Source of the DNA: Aestuariibacter sp.
GTDB taxonomy: Bacteria; Pseudomonadota; Gammaproteobacteria; Enterobacterales; Alteromonadaceae
DNA length: 64,000 bases
Assembly (NCBI GenBank): GCA_017794925.1
Contig: CP051238.1
Span: 1-64,000, forward strand
Direction: 5' to 3'
Below are positions 18,726 through 25,789 of the stretch, piece after piece. The position numbers and the translations under genes are program-made. The notes under the pieces are model-generated. The model searched no databases. It was not told the DNA's origin and saw only the letters and a list, made by a program, of their open reading frames with translations. Within the stretch, counting starts at the first letter, position 1. Every line of letters begins with the position of its first letter.

Positions 18726-20557
18726 TAATAGACATCCTTCTGATATCGTTTTGCTTTACGCAGAGCCAGCAAGTACGCTTTGGCTTCCGAATCGTCTTTA
18801 TTACCGTGGGTTTTAATGATGTCCAGCAAGGCACTTTCTACGTCTTTTGCCATGCGGTTTGCATCACCACACACGTACACGTGTGCACCTTCTTCCAACC
18901 ATGCAAATACATCCTTGCCTTCTTCCAGCAAGCGATCCTGCACGTAAATTTTCTCAGCCTGATCGCGAGAGAAAGCCAGGTTAATGCGGCTTAACAAGCC
19001 ACTTTTCACATAGGCCTGCCATTCCAGCTGATACAGGAAATCCTGGGTAAAGTTAGGATTGCCAAAGAACAACCAGTTTTTGCCTTCTGCGCCCTGAGCA
19101 TCACGTTCCTGCATAAATGAACGGAACGGCGCAATACCGGTGCCGGGTCCAATCATGATCACTGGTGTATCCGGGTTCGCTGGCAAGCGGAAGTTATCGT
19201 TAGGCTCAACGAATACTTCTACTTCACCGCCTTCCTCAAGACGGTCGCATAGGTAACCAGACGCACCACCCTGATGACGCTTACCAAACGCGTCGTAATC
19301 AACGTGTGCAATGGTCAGGTGGACTTCGTCTTCTACTTCAGACTGGCTCGATGCAATAGAATATAATCGCGGTGTAATTGGGCGACATGCGTTTACAAAA
19401 GTTTGTGCCGCAACCGCTGCAGGATAATCGCGAACGATATCAGCGATTTGCCGGTCTGCCAGGTATTCACGCAACGCCGCTTTGTCTTCCAGTAATTTAG
19501 CCAGCGCTTCCGAGCCTGTGGCTTCCTGATACGCCTTCACAAATCCCGGGTAGCTTAGCGTTAATTCCAATTTACTGATTAACGCCTCGGCCAGTGTCAG
19601 TGACTGTCCGTCGACTTCAACACTTTCATCAGCATTGGCTTCAATTAAACCGATCAGCTCTTCTACTAACGCAGCGTCGTTTTTGAACCAAACACCCAGC
19701 GCATCACCCGCCTGGTACTGAATACCAGAGTCTTCGAGGCTGATTTCGATGTGGCGAATATCTTTCACCGAGTCACGACCAGTAATTTTCTGTGACGTCA
19801 GCAAAGTCGCAGTATAAGGTGCTTTTTTGGTGTAAGTTTGCGCTGCAGCGACCGCTTGTACCGCACTACCTTGTTGCATAGCGACTGCTGCACCGGCTTG
19901 TGCCGTAAAGTCACTTTTCAGCGACTCAATAAACTTCTCGCACCAGGCTTGCGCTTCGCTTTCATAATCAACATCGCAGTCCACACGAGGTACGACTGCT
20001 GTGCCACCAAGTTTTGCTAAACGCTCGTCGAAATCTTTACCTGTTTGGCAGAAGAATTCGTAGCTGGAATCACCCAGTGACAATACCGAGTATTTCAGAT
20101 TGGCATTCTTAGGCGCTTTTTTGCTGCCGAGGAATTCGTGCAGTTCAATAGCGTCATCGGGCGGCTCTCCCTCACCGTGGGTACTGGCAACAATCGCCAC
20201 GTGAGTTTCTGCTTTGATTTGACGTGGCTTGTAATCAGCCATGCTTAGCAGTTTGCTGGTGTAACCTGCCGCTTCCGCTTTGGCTTGCAAAGATTGCGCA
20301 ATGCCTTTGGCATTACCCGTTTGCGAACCATACAGAATAGTCAGAACCGGTGCATCACCTGCAGTTTCTGCGCTGGCAACGGCACCTGCCGATTGCGGCA
20401 ACGCCTGACCAGATGCAGCCAAACCGGCCAGATAGCCACTTACCCAGCTAAGCTGCTGTGCGTTTAACCCGGCAATAGCCTGCGTAATGGCATTCCATTG
20501 CGGCTCACTGATAATCGGCCCGGGTGCGCCGTTTGTTTGATTAGAATTTGCTGACAT
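18725..20557 (-). CDS. cysJ: Sulfite reductase (NADPH) flavoprotein alpha subunit CysJ
   Basis: A 610-aa diflavin reductase that passes electrons from NADPH through FAD and FMN to CysI. It has a flavodoxin domain ([18 protein letters not shown] at about 72-89), an FAD domain (RLYSIASSQ), and an NADPH domain ([16 protein letters not shown], then [14 protein letters not shown]), ending in the typical [13 protein letters not shown]. It is the first gene of cysJIH. A perfect 14-bp inverted repeat begins at the base adjoining the ATG and would enclose the ribosome site. Confidence 0.98.
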   Translation of the reverse strand: MSANSNQTNGAPGPIISEPQWNAITQAIAGLNAQQLSWVSGYLAGLAASGQALPQSAGAVASAETAGDAPVLTILYGSQTGNAKGIAQSLQAKAEAAGYTSKLLSMADYKPRQIKAETHVAIVASTHGEGEPPDDAIELHEFLGSKKAPKNANLKYSVLSLGDSSYEFFCQTGKDFDERLAKLGGTAVVPRVDCDVDYESEAQAWCEKFIESLKSDFTAQAGAAVAMQQGSAVQAVAAAQTYTKKAPYTATLLTSQKITGRDSVKDIRHIEISLEDSGIQYQAGDALGVWFKNDAALVEELIGLIEANADESVEVDGQSLTLAEALISKLELTLSYPGFVKAYQEATGSEALAKLLEDKAALREYLADRQIADIVRDYPAAVAAQTFVNACRPITPRLYSIASSQSEVEDEVHLTIAHVDYDAFGKRHQGGASGYLCDRLEEGGEVEVFVEPNDNFRLPANPDTPVIMIGPGTGIAPFRSFMQERDAQGAEGKNWLFFGNPNFTQDFLYQLEWQAYVKSGLLSRINLAFSRDQAEKIYVQDRLLEEGKDVFAWLEEGAHVYVCGDANRMAKDVESALLDIIKTHGNKDDSEAKAYLLALRKAKRYQKDVY

Positions 20558-20598
20558 AACTCATTAGCCTTATTTGCATGCTACAAGGCTAATGAGTT
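20558..20598 (-). promoter_or_regulatory. 14-bp inverted repeat abutting the cysJ start codon
   Basis: Arms at 20558-20571 and 20585-20598 are perfectly complementary with a 13-nt loop. In the cysJ transcript the 3' arm ends at the base before the ATG and contains the only ribosome-site candidate (AAGG, 20568-20571). No T-run follows, so it is not an ordinary terminator. It could be a translational switch or a binding site for a dimeric regulator. Confidence 0.6.
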
Positions 20599-20647
20599 TT
20601 AATGATAACTGGAAAGAATAAAATTAGCTTTTTTATTACTGAATGGA

Positions 20648-21406
20648 CTAGAAGTGAATTTCCAGTCCGGCAAACACACCGTCGTAGCCTAAATCGGCGT
20701 ACACGTTGTCCAGATCTTCGATATCAACGGTAATATCGCGATAGCCAACCTGCAGTGTCATATCGATCGCCAGGTTTTCTACGAATGAATAGGTCACTGC
20801 AACCTGAAAATCACTTACCTTGTGATCGTCAAACGATAAGTAACTGCCTTCTGCATAGGCAGACAACCCAGTAAAAGGTAAACCAACCTGTACACGGCTG
20901 TAAGCCATCGGGATGACGCCTTTAAAGGATACTTCACCATTTTCGCCACTGTCTGCATCTTCCACATACAGCGTGCCGTCAATGTATTTACCGTTCAGAC
21001 CGATATCAAAGCTCACCAGATCGTTATCGAAAATCTCGTAGTACAGAATGATGTCGGTCGTATCAATATTGGTTTCTGTTAGCAAGGACGTATTCTCTTC
21101 ATACGTATTACCGTCGAATTCGAAAGACGCTTGTAAATCAGTGACACCGTTGCTGTCCAGGCTGGTGTAGTTCAGTTTTACGTTTGGCACTAACGGTACA
21201 AAGTGCTCCAACGCTACGTAAAACGAGGTGTTCGTTTCATCGTCAAAATTAAACGTTGCATTCCCTGTCGAGCTTTCAGAAAAACCACCCGATGTAGAAG
21301 TGTTCCAACCCTGCGCCCCGGCATAAATACCCAGCAACATATCTGCTTTGGCAACAGGCGCTAAAAACAGGCTCCCCATTACGGCGGCTAATACACGTTT
21401 TTTCAT
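20648..21406 (-). CDS. TIGR04219-type outer membrane beta-barrel protein
   Basis: A 252-aa protein with a Sec signal peptide (cleavage near VAKA-D, residue 21). The mature part alternates hydrophobic and polar residues, is rich in Asp, Ser and aromatic residues, and ends in a C-terminal Phe (GLEIHF), the outer-membrane barrel insertion signal. The GIYAGAQGWN start and length fit the TIGR04219 family. Of two adjacent ATGs, the second (21406) is better spaced from AAGGAT (21412-21417), which overlaps the end of the DUF2333 gene, so the two are translationally coupled. Function unknown. Confidence 0.8.
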   Translation of the reverse strand: MKKRVLAAVMGSLFLAPVAKADMLLGIYAGAQGWNTSTSGGFSESSTGNATFNFDDETNTSFYVALEHFVPLVPNVKLNYTSLDSNGVTDLQASFEFDGNTYEENTSLLTETNIDTTDIILYYEIFDNDLVSFDIGLNGKYIDGTLYVEDADSGENGEVSFKGVIPMAYSRVQVGLPFTGLSAYAEGSYLSFDDHKVSDFQVAVTYSFVENLAIDMTLQVGYRDITVDIEDLDNVYADLGYDGVFAGLEIHF

Positions 21407-21409
21407 CAT

Positions 21410-22414
21410 TTATCCTTGATTGAGTAATTCAGACAACTCAATTATGGCCGCATTTGCACGAGAAATATAGTTCGCCATGACTAACGAGTGATTAGCTAAC
21501 ATACCAAAGCCACTGCCATTGAGGATCATGGGGCTCCAAATCGTCTGTTGCGTTGCCTCTAACTCTCTGATTATCTGACGTAAACTGACTAACGCGTTCT
21601 TCTTTTCAAGTACATCGGCAAAATCGACTTCAACGGCTTTTAACAAGTGTAAAAGTGCCCAGGTCGCGCCTCTTGCCTCGTAAAATACGTCATCTAACTG
21701 CCACCAACTGGTTTTATTTTGTAATGCACTGGGTCGAGGCGTTGAATTTGACGCCGCAGAATCACCAGCAAGATCGGTATTCACCCTTTCACTGCCAACA
21801 CTGGCACTCAGGCGCTGCGACATACTGCCCAAACGTTTTTCGACCTGCTTTAGCCATTCGCGTAAATTATCTGCCCGGGTATAAAACTGACTGTCGCCTT
21901 GAGCGGGGTCGGCCAGTTCATTGCGGTAGTCAGCCAAAAACTCAATAGCTTCCTGGTATTGCGATTCTGCCGACGGGAACAGCCAGCTGCGGCTATCGAT
22001 ATTGAATTTAGGCTGCGCTTTGATTAACTGAGGGTTTTCCAGAGACTGAGATTGAGAACGGCTGAAATCCTTACGCATCGACAGTGCCATATCCCGCACC
22101 ATTTCCAGCGCACCGAATTCCCAACTTGGCATATTGTCCAGCAATACCGATGGGGGCGTAACATCATTTGACAAATAGCCACCAGGTTTTTCCATTAGGG
22201 TTTCAGCTACGGTAATTAAGGTGGCAGTCACGGTATACCCCGGCACATCTTCAGGTGCACCAACCGAGTTAGCAGTACTCAGTTGCGCCTTTGCATTGGC
22301 TCTGACATCGAACGTTGATGGTTCGAAGCTCCAATACACACCAATCAACCAAAAAACAACGATGATGATGCCTGCTGTCAGGCTTACGGACTTTGCATTG
22401 AGGTACTGTTTCAT
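21410..22414 (-). CDS. DUF2333 family membrane-anchored protein
   Basis: A 334-aa protein with one N-terminal transmembrane helix (about 9-27, TAGIIIVVFWLIGVYWSF) and a large periplasmic, mostly helical domain. The pattern PGGYLSNDVTPPSVLLDNMP and WEFGALEMVRDMALSMRKDFSRSQSQS, spread over about 80-130, is characteristic of DUF2333. The start at 22414 was chosen because AAGGAT lies four bases upstream; an upstream in-frame ATG lacks this. It lies directly before the outer-membrane barrel gene. Function unknown; an envelope role is an inference from topology. Confidence 0.85.
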   Translation of the reverse strand: MKQYLNAKSVSLTAGIIIVVFWLIGVYWSFEPSTFDVRANAKAQLSTANSVGAPEDVPGYTVTATLITVAETLMEKPGGYLSNDVTPPSVLLDNMPSWEFGALEMVRDMALSMRKDFSRSQSQSLENPQLIKAQPKFNIDSRSWLFPSAESQYQEAIEFLADYRNELADPAQGDSQFYTRADNLREWLKQVEKRLGSMSQRLSASVGSERVNTDLAGDSAASNSTPRPSALQNKTSWWQLDDVFYEARGATWALLHLLKAVEVDFADVLEKKNALVSLRQIIRELEATQQTIWSPMILNGSGFGMLANHSLVMANYISRANAAIIELSELLNQG

Positions 22415-22442
22415 AAAAATCCTTATTTCCTGCCGAAAAGTC

Positions 22443-22465
22443 AAAGAGGCAGAAACTGCCTCTTT
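22443..22465. terminator. Hairpin between the psp operon and DUF2333
   Basis: A 10-bp perfect stem (22443-22452 with 22456-22465) has a 3-nt loop and short T/A tracts on both sides. It probably ends the psp transcript, whose last gene stops at 22559. Confidence 0.7.
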
Positions 22466-22558
22466 TAAAAAATATGCCGACTATGCTATTGCTTCACGCG
22501 TTCAATGTAAATTGCTTCGCGTTAATCACAGTTTTACAGCAATTCGCGTATTTTAGCC

Positions 22559-22888
22559 TTAGTGAGCCACCGAATTTTTATTCCGGCCAACCAACATTAC
22601 CACACCAATGATAAGCAATACCGGCCAAAACACACTCACACCGGCAAACAGCAGTCCTACAAGTGTTGCAACTATGGCAACCCCAACTGCTGCAGCGACA
22701 CTAATTGCAACAATGAAACCCACTACTACTAATAAAACACAAATACCTGCCATCACTATCCACTCCAATGAACCACTCAGTATGTCGTCTCCCATCATGA
22801 TGTGTAAGTCAAAGAACTCTTCACCTATACCGCCCAGAGCCTGACTTAACAACACCGCAATGAGTATTGCGATAATCAGATTTTTCAT
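22559..22888 (-). CDS. Small membrane protein of the psp operon
   Basis: A 109-aa protein with three hydrophobic segments (about 2-18, 36-66 and 68-100) and a short basic C-terminus (GRNKNSVAH). Its start overlaps the pspC stop by one base, so it is co-translated with pspC. The C-terminal half, with GLLFAGVSVFWPVLLIIGVV, vaguely recalls PspG/PspD-like small envelope stress proteins, but I do not assign it. A longer frame upstream lies inside pspC and is not used. Confidence 0.75.
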   Translation of the reverse strand: MKNLIIAILIAVLLSQALGGIGEEFFDLHIMMGDDILSGSLEWIVMAGICVLLVVVGFIVAISVAAAVGVAIVATLVGLLFAGVSVFWPVLLIIGVVMLVGRNKNSVAH

Positions 22889-23091
22889 TACGACCTCCGT
22901 GGCAACAATACAACGGCTGCGATGTAAGCCGGCAACGTGATCATAGGCACGAAGATCAGTCCCAGCGCGGCGCCTCCACGAACCCATACAGGGTCTACTT
23001 TAAAGTAACGTGCAACACCTGCGCACACACCTGAAATCATGGCGCGGCTTAAATCCCGGGTAACTCTGTCGTTGTCATAAATCGTTTTCAT
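22888..23091 (-). CDS. pspC: Phage shock protein PspC
   Basis: A 67-aa PspC-domain protein. ISGVCAGVARYFKVDPVWVR followed by a hydrophobic helix (LIFVPMITLPAYIAAVVLLP) is the PspC signature. In enterobacteria PspC with PspB senses inner-membrane stress and releases PspF from PspA. This version is shorter than E. coli PspC (119 aa) and lacks its C-terminal extension. No pspB is seen between pspA and pspC. It lies 67 bp after pspA. Confidence 0.92.
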   Translation of the reverse strand: MKTIYDNDRVTRDLSRAMISGVCAGVARYFKVDPVWVRGGAALGLIFVPMITLPAYIAAVVLLPRRS

Positions 23092-23158
23092 GGCTTACAT
23101 CCTCAGTGAATAGGTCAGGGTTATAGCCCAGCACCCCGCCGGGCCTGATATCTGCTGC

Positions 23159-23827
23159 TTAAGCGACTTTCTTCGCTTTCAGCTCGGCTAATGCCTTATC
23201 GATATCGTCATCTTTCTTCAGCGCATCAATTTCGGCCTGAAGTGAGCGTTTTGGCTCTGATGCTGTTAAGTCATAGGCATCCACTTTTGCTTCCAGCTCG
23301 TCCACGCGTTGCTCGTAATGTTCGAACTTGGCCATGACGCCTTCCATTTTGTCGCTGTGTGAAGCTTGCTTGGCCTGCATACGCACAACGGCTGACTCGC
23401 GACGCATTACCAGAGATTTTTGCTTGGCTTTGGCTTCGCTTAACTTCTCATTCAAACGGGCCGTATCGTCTTGTACAGAACCCAGGATTTCATCTAATCG
23501 AGTCAGTTGTTCTTCCAGGGCCGCCTTCTTCGCTTCAATACTTTGCTTCTCTACCAGTGCAGCGCGGGCCAAATCATCTTTACCTTTACTCACTGCAAGC
23601 TCGGCGTTTTCCTGCCAGTGTTGTGCTTGCTTCTCAAGCGCCTCGACCTGACGGTTTAGCGTTTTTTGCTCTGCCAGATGCTTTGCTGCCAGGCTGCGAA
23701 TTTCTACCAATGTTTCCTGCATCTCCTGAATGATCAGGCGAATCATCTTTTCAGGGTCTTCAGCCTTGTCCAGTAGTGCGTTGATGTTAGATTGGATGAT
23801 GTCATTGATTCTTGTGAACATTCCCAT
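23159..23827 (-). CDS. pspA: Phage shock protein PspA
   Basis: A 222-aa peripheral membrane protein of the PspA/Vipp1/ESCRT-III family that stabilises damaged inner membrane and inhibits the activator PspF. The N-terminus MGMFTRINDIIQSNINALLDKAEDPEKMIR (split here only by its length) and long coiled coils over about 25-200 are typical. The start at 23827 was chosen because GGAGG (23835-23839) sits seven bases upstream. A sigma-54 promoter lies about 60 bp upstream. pspF is not in the window, although it is usually divergent from pspA. Confidence 0.96.
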   Translation of the reverse strand: MGMFTRINDIIQSNINALLDKAEDPEKMIRLIIQEMQETLVEIRSLAAKHLAEQKTLNRQVEALEKQAQHWQENAELAVSKGKDDLARAALVEKQSIEAKKAALEEQLTRLDEILGSVQDDTARLNEKLSEAKAKQKSLVMRRESAVVRMQAKQASHSDKMEGVMAKFEHYEQRVDELEAKVDAYDLTASEPKRSLQAEIDALKKDDDIDKALAELKAKKVA

Positions 23828-23883
23828 GGTGTAGCCTCCAGTTTGATTCAATTCAAAATTACTTGATACTTGCTATAGGGATT

Positions 23884-23899
23884 ACAATTCACGTGCCAA
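23884..23899 (-). promoter_or_regulatory. Sigma-54 promoter of the psp operon
   Basis: The minus strand reads TTGGCACGTGAATTGTA. The -24 element TGGCACG is perfect, the -12 element reads TTGT instead of TTGC, and the GG-to-GT spacing is the required 10 nt. psp operons are transcribed by sigma-54 with PspF, which supports the call. Confidence 0.8.
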
Positions 23900-23981
23900 C
23901 TTTTAACCTTCTGTTTTTATTGGAAATTATTGATTTTCGATGTTCTAGCCGTTACGTTTCGTGTTGAATCGTTAAACAGAT

Positions 23982-23996
23982 TAGTCAAATTGACCA
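23982..23996. promoter_or_regulatory. Upstream activator-like palindrome for psp
   Basis: TAGTCAAATTGACCA matches at 12 of 15 positions the TGGTTAAATTAACCA palindrome found upstream of the two small operons to the right. It lies about 93 bp upstream of the psp -24 element, a normal distance for an enhancer-binding protein such as PspF. Confidence 0.6.
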
Positions 23997-24242
23997 AGCT
24001 ATTGGCGATATTCACCAACCGTCTGAATTAGGCAGTATTTAATGCGAATTTGTGTGAACTCACTCAGTGTAAACATGCGTGCGCAAACTGACTTTTTCGC
24101 CAAAGCGTTCGGCAATCGGGTTAGCAGTGATATGACTTCGGGCAGCCAGGTTCTGGAGTGATCTCGCAAAAGCAGCCAAAGAAAGCGGGTAGTTGAATAC
24201 CATGAGTGGTGGGTTAACGAAGTAGCTATGTTTTTTTGCACA
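23997..24242. other. Intergenic stretch without a supported gene
   Basis: Between the psp enhancer region and the next operon's terminator there are open frames on the minus strand of up to 80 codons, but none has a ribosome site or recognisable protein. It may be decayed sequence. Confidence 0.4.
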
Positions 24243-24275
24243 TAAAAAAACAGGTAACGTTTGACGGTTACCTGT
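24243..24275 (-). terminator. Terminator of small operon A
   Basis: ACAGGTAAC (24250-24258) pairs with GTTACCTGT (24267-24275), followed on the minus strand by seven T. The stop codon of the 54-aa gene lies in the stem. The same hairpin ends operon B (25114-25148). Confidence 0.88.
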
Positions 24276-24432
24276 ACCTTCGGGAGAATCCCGGACTGCC
24301 TGCATGTTCTGCAAAATGCGGCTTAATTTTTTGCTTTACCGTTGTAACCAGTGACAGCGCAAAGGCAAAGACACTGAAACTCACTACCGGTAAAAATAAT
24401 ACATAGCTAATAAGTAAGGACTGAGCGTACAT
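24268..24432 (-). CDS. 54-aa single-pass membrane protein (operon A, gene 2)
   Basis: A small protein beginning MYAQSLLISYVLFLPV, with one hydrophobic helix (about 5-30) and a basic C-terminal tail (TTVKQKIKPH and on). It is a paralogue of the 51-aa protein at 25141-25296: 32 of the first 39 residues are identical, and the tails diverge. AAGGA lies six to seven bases before the ATG, and the gene starts 17 bp after the stop of the 92-aa gene, exactly as in operon B. Conservation between the copies, the ribosome site and the terminator position support a real gene. Function unknown; no family recognised. Confidence 0.8.
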   Translation of the reverse strand: MYAQSLLISYVLFLPVVSFSVFAFALSLVTTVKQKIKPHFAEHAGSPGFSRRYR

Positions 24433-24449
24433 AATGCTTCCTTATACGC

Positions 24450-24728
24450 TTACTCGTCAGCAGTATTGCTTTCTTTTGTTTCTTCTACCTTTGCCAGGTC
24501 TTGAACTGATACAGAACCTACAGGCGCATCAGACAGTGATAAATGATAAGTCACGTTTGCAATATTCTGTTGAACGCTGGTAGCAATCTCTGCTTGAGTT
24601 GAGCTTACTGCGCTTGAAATCAGGCTACCCATTAAACGTTGCAGGGCTGATTCATTTGCATTTGCCTGAGCACTCATAGTTAAGCCTAAAGCGATAACTG
24701 AAGTCACAACGATTGATTTAAGTTTCAT
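24450..24728 (-). CDS. 92-aa secreted protein (operon A, gene 1)
   Basis: The Sec signal peptide MKLKSIVVTSVIALGLTMSA is followed by cleavage near QANA-NE. The mature part (about 68 aa) is predicted helical (LQRLMGSLISSAVSSTQAEI) with a short beta-like segment, VTYHLSLSDAPVGSVSV, and an acidic C-terminus. There are no Cys residues. It is about two-thirds identical to the 92-aa protein of operon B (25314-25592) and has the same length. A sigma-54-type promoter and two upstream palindromes precede it. The setting beside psp suggests an envelope-stress role (inference). No named family is recognised. Confidence 0.85.
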   Translation of the reverse strand: MKLKSIVVTSVIALGLTMSAQANANESALQRLMGSLISSAVSSTQAEIATSVQQNIANVTYHLSLSDAPVGSVSVQDLAKVEETKESNTADE

Positions 24729-24777
24729 GATAATTTCCTTTTCAATAATAAATTAAGTTGCTTACGCTATAACTGAT

Positions 24778-24794
24778 TGCGAAAGCTGTGCCAG
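24778..24794 (-). promoter_or_regulatory. Sigma-54-type promoter of operon A
   Basis: The minus strand reads CTGGCACAGCTTTCGCA: -24 TGGCAC, 10 nt between GG and GC, and -12 TCGCA (consensus TTGCA). It lies about 50 bp before the 92-aa gene and is almost identical to the copy at 25643-25659. Confidence 0.75.
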
Positions 24795-24887
24795 CTTTAA
24801 AAAGTTTTTTAAAACACTGTTTTTGTTCGAATTTATTAATTTCTCTATTTTTACAGACCTAATTCACCAAACAAAAAAATCAACGAG

Positions 24888-24923
24888 TAGTGAAATTAAC
24901 CACTCGATTGGTTAATTTAACCA
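24888..24923. promoter_or_regulatory. Two 15-bp activator-like palindromes upstream of operon A
   Basis: TAGTGAAATTAACCA (24888-24902) and TGGTTAATTTAACCA (24909-24923) are centred 21 bp apart, about 103 and 124 bp upstream of the -24 element. The second is the exact reverse complement of the distal site of operon B. Tandem sites spaced by two helical turns are typical of enhancer-binding protein hexamer assembly. The rest of 24924-25113 shows no supported gene. Confidence 0.7.
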
Positions 24924-25113
24924 CAGCTAAAAAATCGGCATGCCTGGTTCGTTACAGTCACTACTATTAACGCTGTACTTGAAGCCAGGTTAAATACGTT
25001 AGAACAGGTTTAGTAATACCAGGTGTAAATAGCGAATGGACTCTGTGCAGAAGTGCGAAATAAGAGAGAGGGTTAAAACAATGAAAGATAAATATGTAGC
25101 GTTTTTAGGGCCA

Positions 25114-25148
25114 CAAAAAAAACAGGTAACGTTGTTACGGTTACCTGT
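25114..25148 (-). terminator. Terminator of small operon B
   Basis: ACAGGTAAC (25122-25130) pairs with GTTACCTGT (25140-25148), followed on the minus strand by eight T. It contains the stop codon of the 51-aa gene, as in operon A. Confidence 0.88.
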
Positions 25149-25296
25149 GCCTTCGAATCTGTCTTAATTTGCTGGTGAGGTGCGGTCTTATCTTTTGCTT
25201 CACGGTATTTACCAATGACAGCAAAAACGCAAAGATACTAAATATCAACACCGGCAGAAACAGTACATAACTGATCAGTAATGGCTGTGCGTACAT
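25141..25296 (-). CDS. 51-aa single-pass membrane protein (operon B, gene 2)
   Basis: The paralogue of the 54-aa protein of operon A. It begins MYAQPLLISYVLFLPV, has a hydrophobic helix to about residue 30, and ends in an Arg/Lys-rich tail (SKLRQIRRHR). GGAAAG lies six bases before the ATG, and the start is 17 bp after the stop of the 92-aa gene. The tail charge suggests an N-out/C-in inner-membrane topology. Function unknown. Confidence 0.8.
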   Translation of the reverse strand: MYAQPLLISYVLFLPVLIFSIFAFLLSLVNTVKQKIRPHLTSKLRQIRRHR

Positions 25297-25313
25297 GATG
25301 CGCTTTCCAGCTT

Positions 25314-25592
25314 TTACTCAGCAGTATTCTTGTCTTCCTTACTCACCTCTGCAGAGGCAATTTCCTGTACCGACACTTTACCTACCGGCATATCATTCAG
25401 TGACAAGTGATAAGTAGTATTGGCAATATTTTGCTGAACTTCCATCGCGATTTCAGCCTGTGTGGCTGTTACTGCGTTAGAAATTAAGCTTCCCATTAAA
25501 CGCTGTACCGCAGATTCTTCAGCATTTGCCTGAGCACTTACAGCAAGACCTAACGCAACAACAGCTGTCATAACAATTGATTTAACTTTCAT
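25314..25592 (-). CDS. 92-aa secreted protein (operon B, gene 1)
   Basis: The Sec signal peptide MKVKSIVMTAVVALGLAVSA has probable cleavage near QANA-EE. The mature region has the strongly conserved core QRLMGSLIS, TQAEIA, VQQNIAN and TYHLSL shared with operon A, while the linker and acidic C-terminus vary. The pair plus its downstream 51-aa gene, terminator, promoter and upstream sites form a complete duplicated unit. A sigma-54-type promoter lies about 50 bp upstream. Confidence 0.85.
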   Translation of the reverse strand: MKVKSIVMTAVVALGLAVSAQANAEESAVQRLMGSLISNAVTATQAEIAMEVQQNIANTTYHLSLNDMPVGKVSVQEIASAEVSKEDKNTAE

Positions 25593-25642
25593 GGTGGTTT
25601 CCTCTTCGTTTAGTTGAACAATGTCTATGTTGCCAACTTAAT

Positions 25643-25659
25643 AGCGAAACCTGTGCCAG
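25643..25659 (-). promoter_or_regulatory. Sigma-54-type promoter of operon B
   Basis: The minus strand reads CTGGCACAGGTTTCGCT: TGGCAC at -24, 10 nt between GG and GC, TCGCT at -12. It has the same one-base departure from TTGC as operon A. Confidence 0.75.
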
Positions 25660-25753
25660 ATCGTCTTTAAAATTTAACCGATTGTTTTAACTAGTTAATT
25701 TGGATCCCATACTGAACCACCCAGCCTGTACAAAAATCACACGATCCATTTTT

Positions 25754-25789
25754 TGGTAAAATAGACCAACCTTGTGGTTAAATTAACCA
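25754..25789. promoter_or_regulatory. Two 15-bp activator-like palindromes upstream of operon B
   Basis: TGGTAAAATAGACCA (25754-25768) and TGGTTAAATTAACCA (25775-25789) are centred 21 bp apart, about 104 and 125 bp upstream of the -24 element, the same geometry as operon A within one base. The distal site overlaps the end of dusA. Confidence 0.7.

Noticed and set aside
23999..24314. Minus-strand frames of 80 and 84 codons after the small operon A
   Set aside because: No ribosome site or recognisable protein; they overlap the terminator of operon A and the end of the 54-aa gene in other frames.
25081..25167. 28-codon plus-strand frame with a purine-rich stretch upstream
   Set aside because: It reads antisense through the terminator and end of the 51-aa gene and has no conserved partner in operon A.
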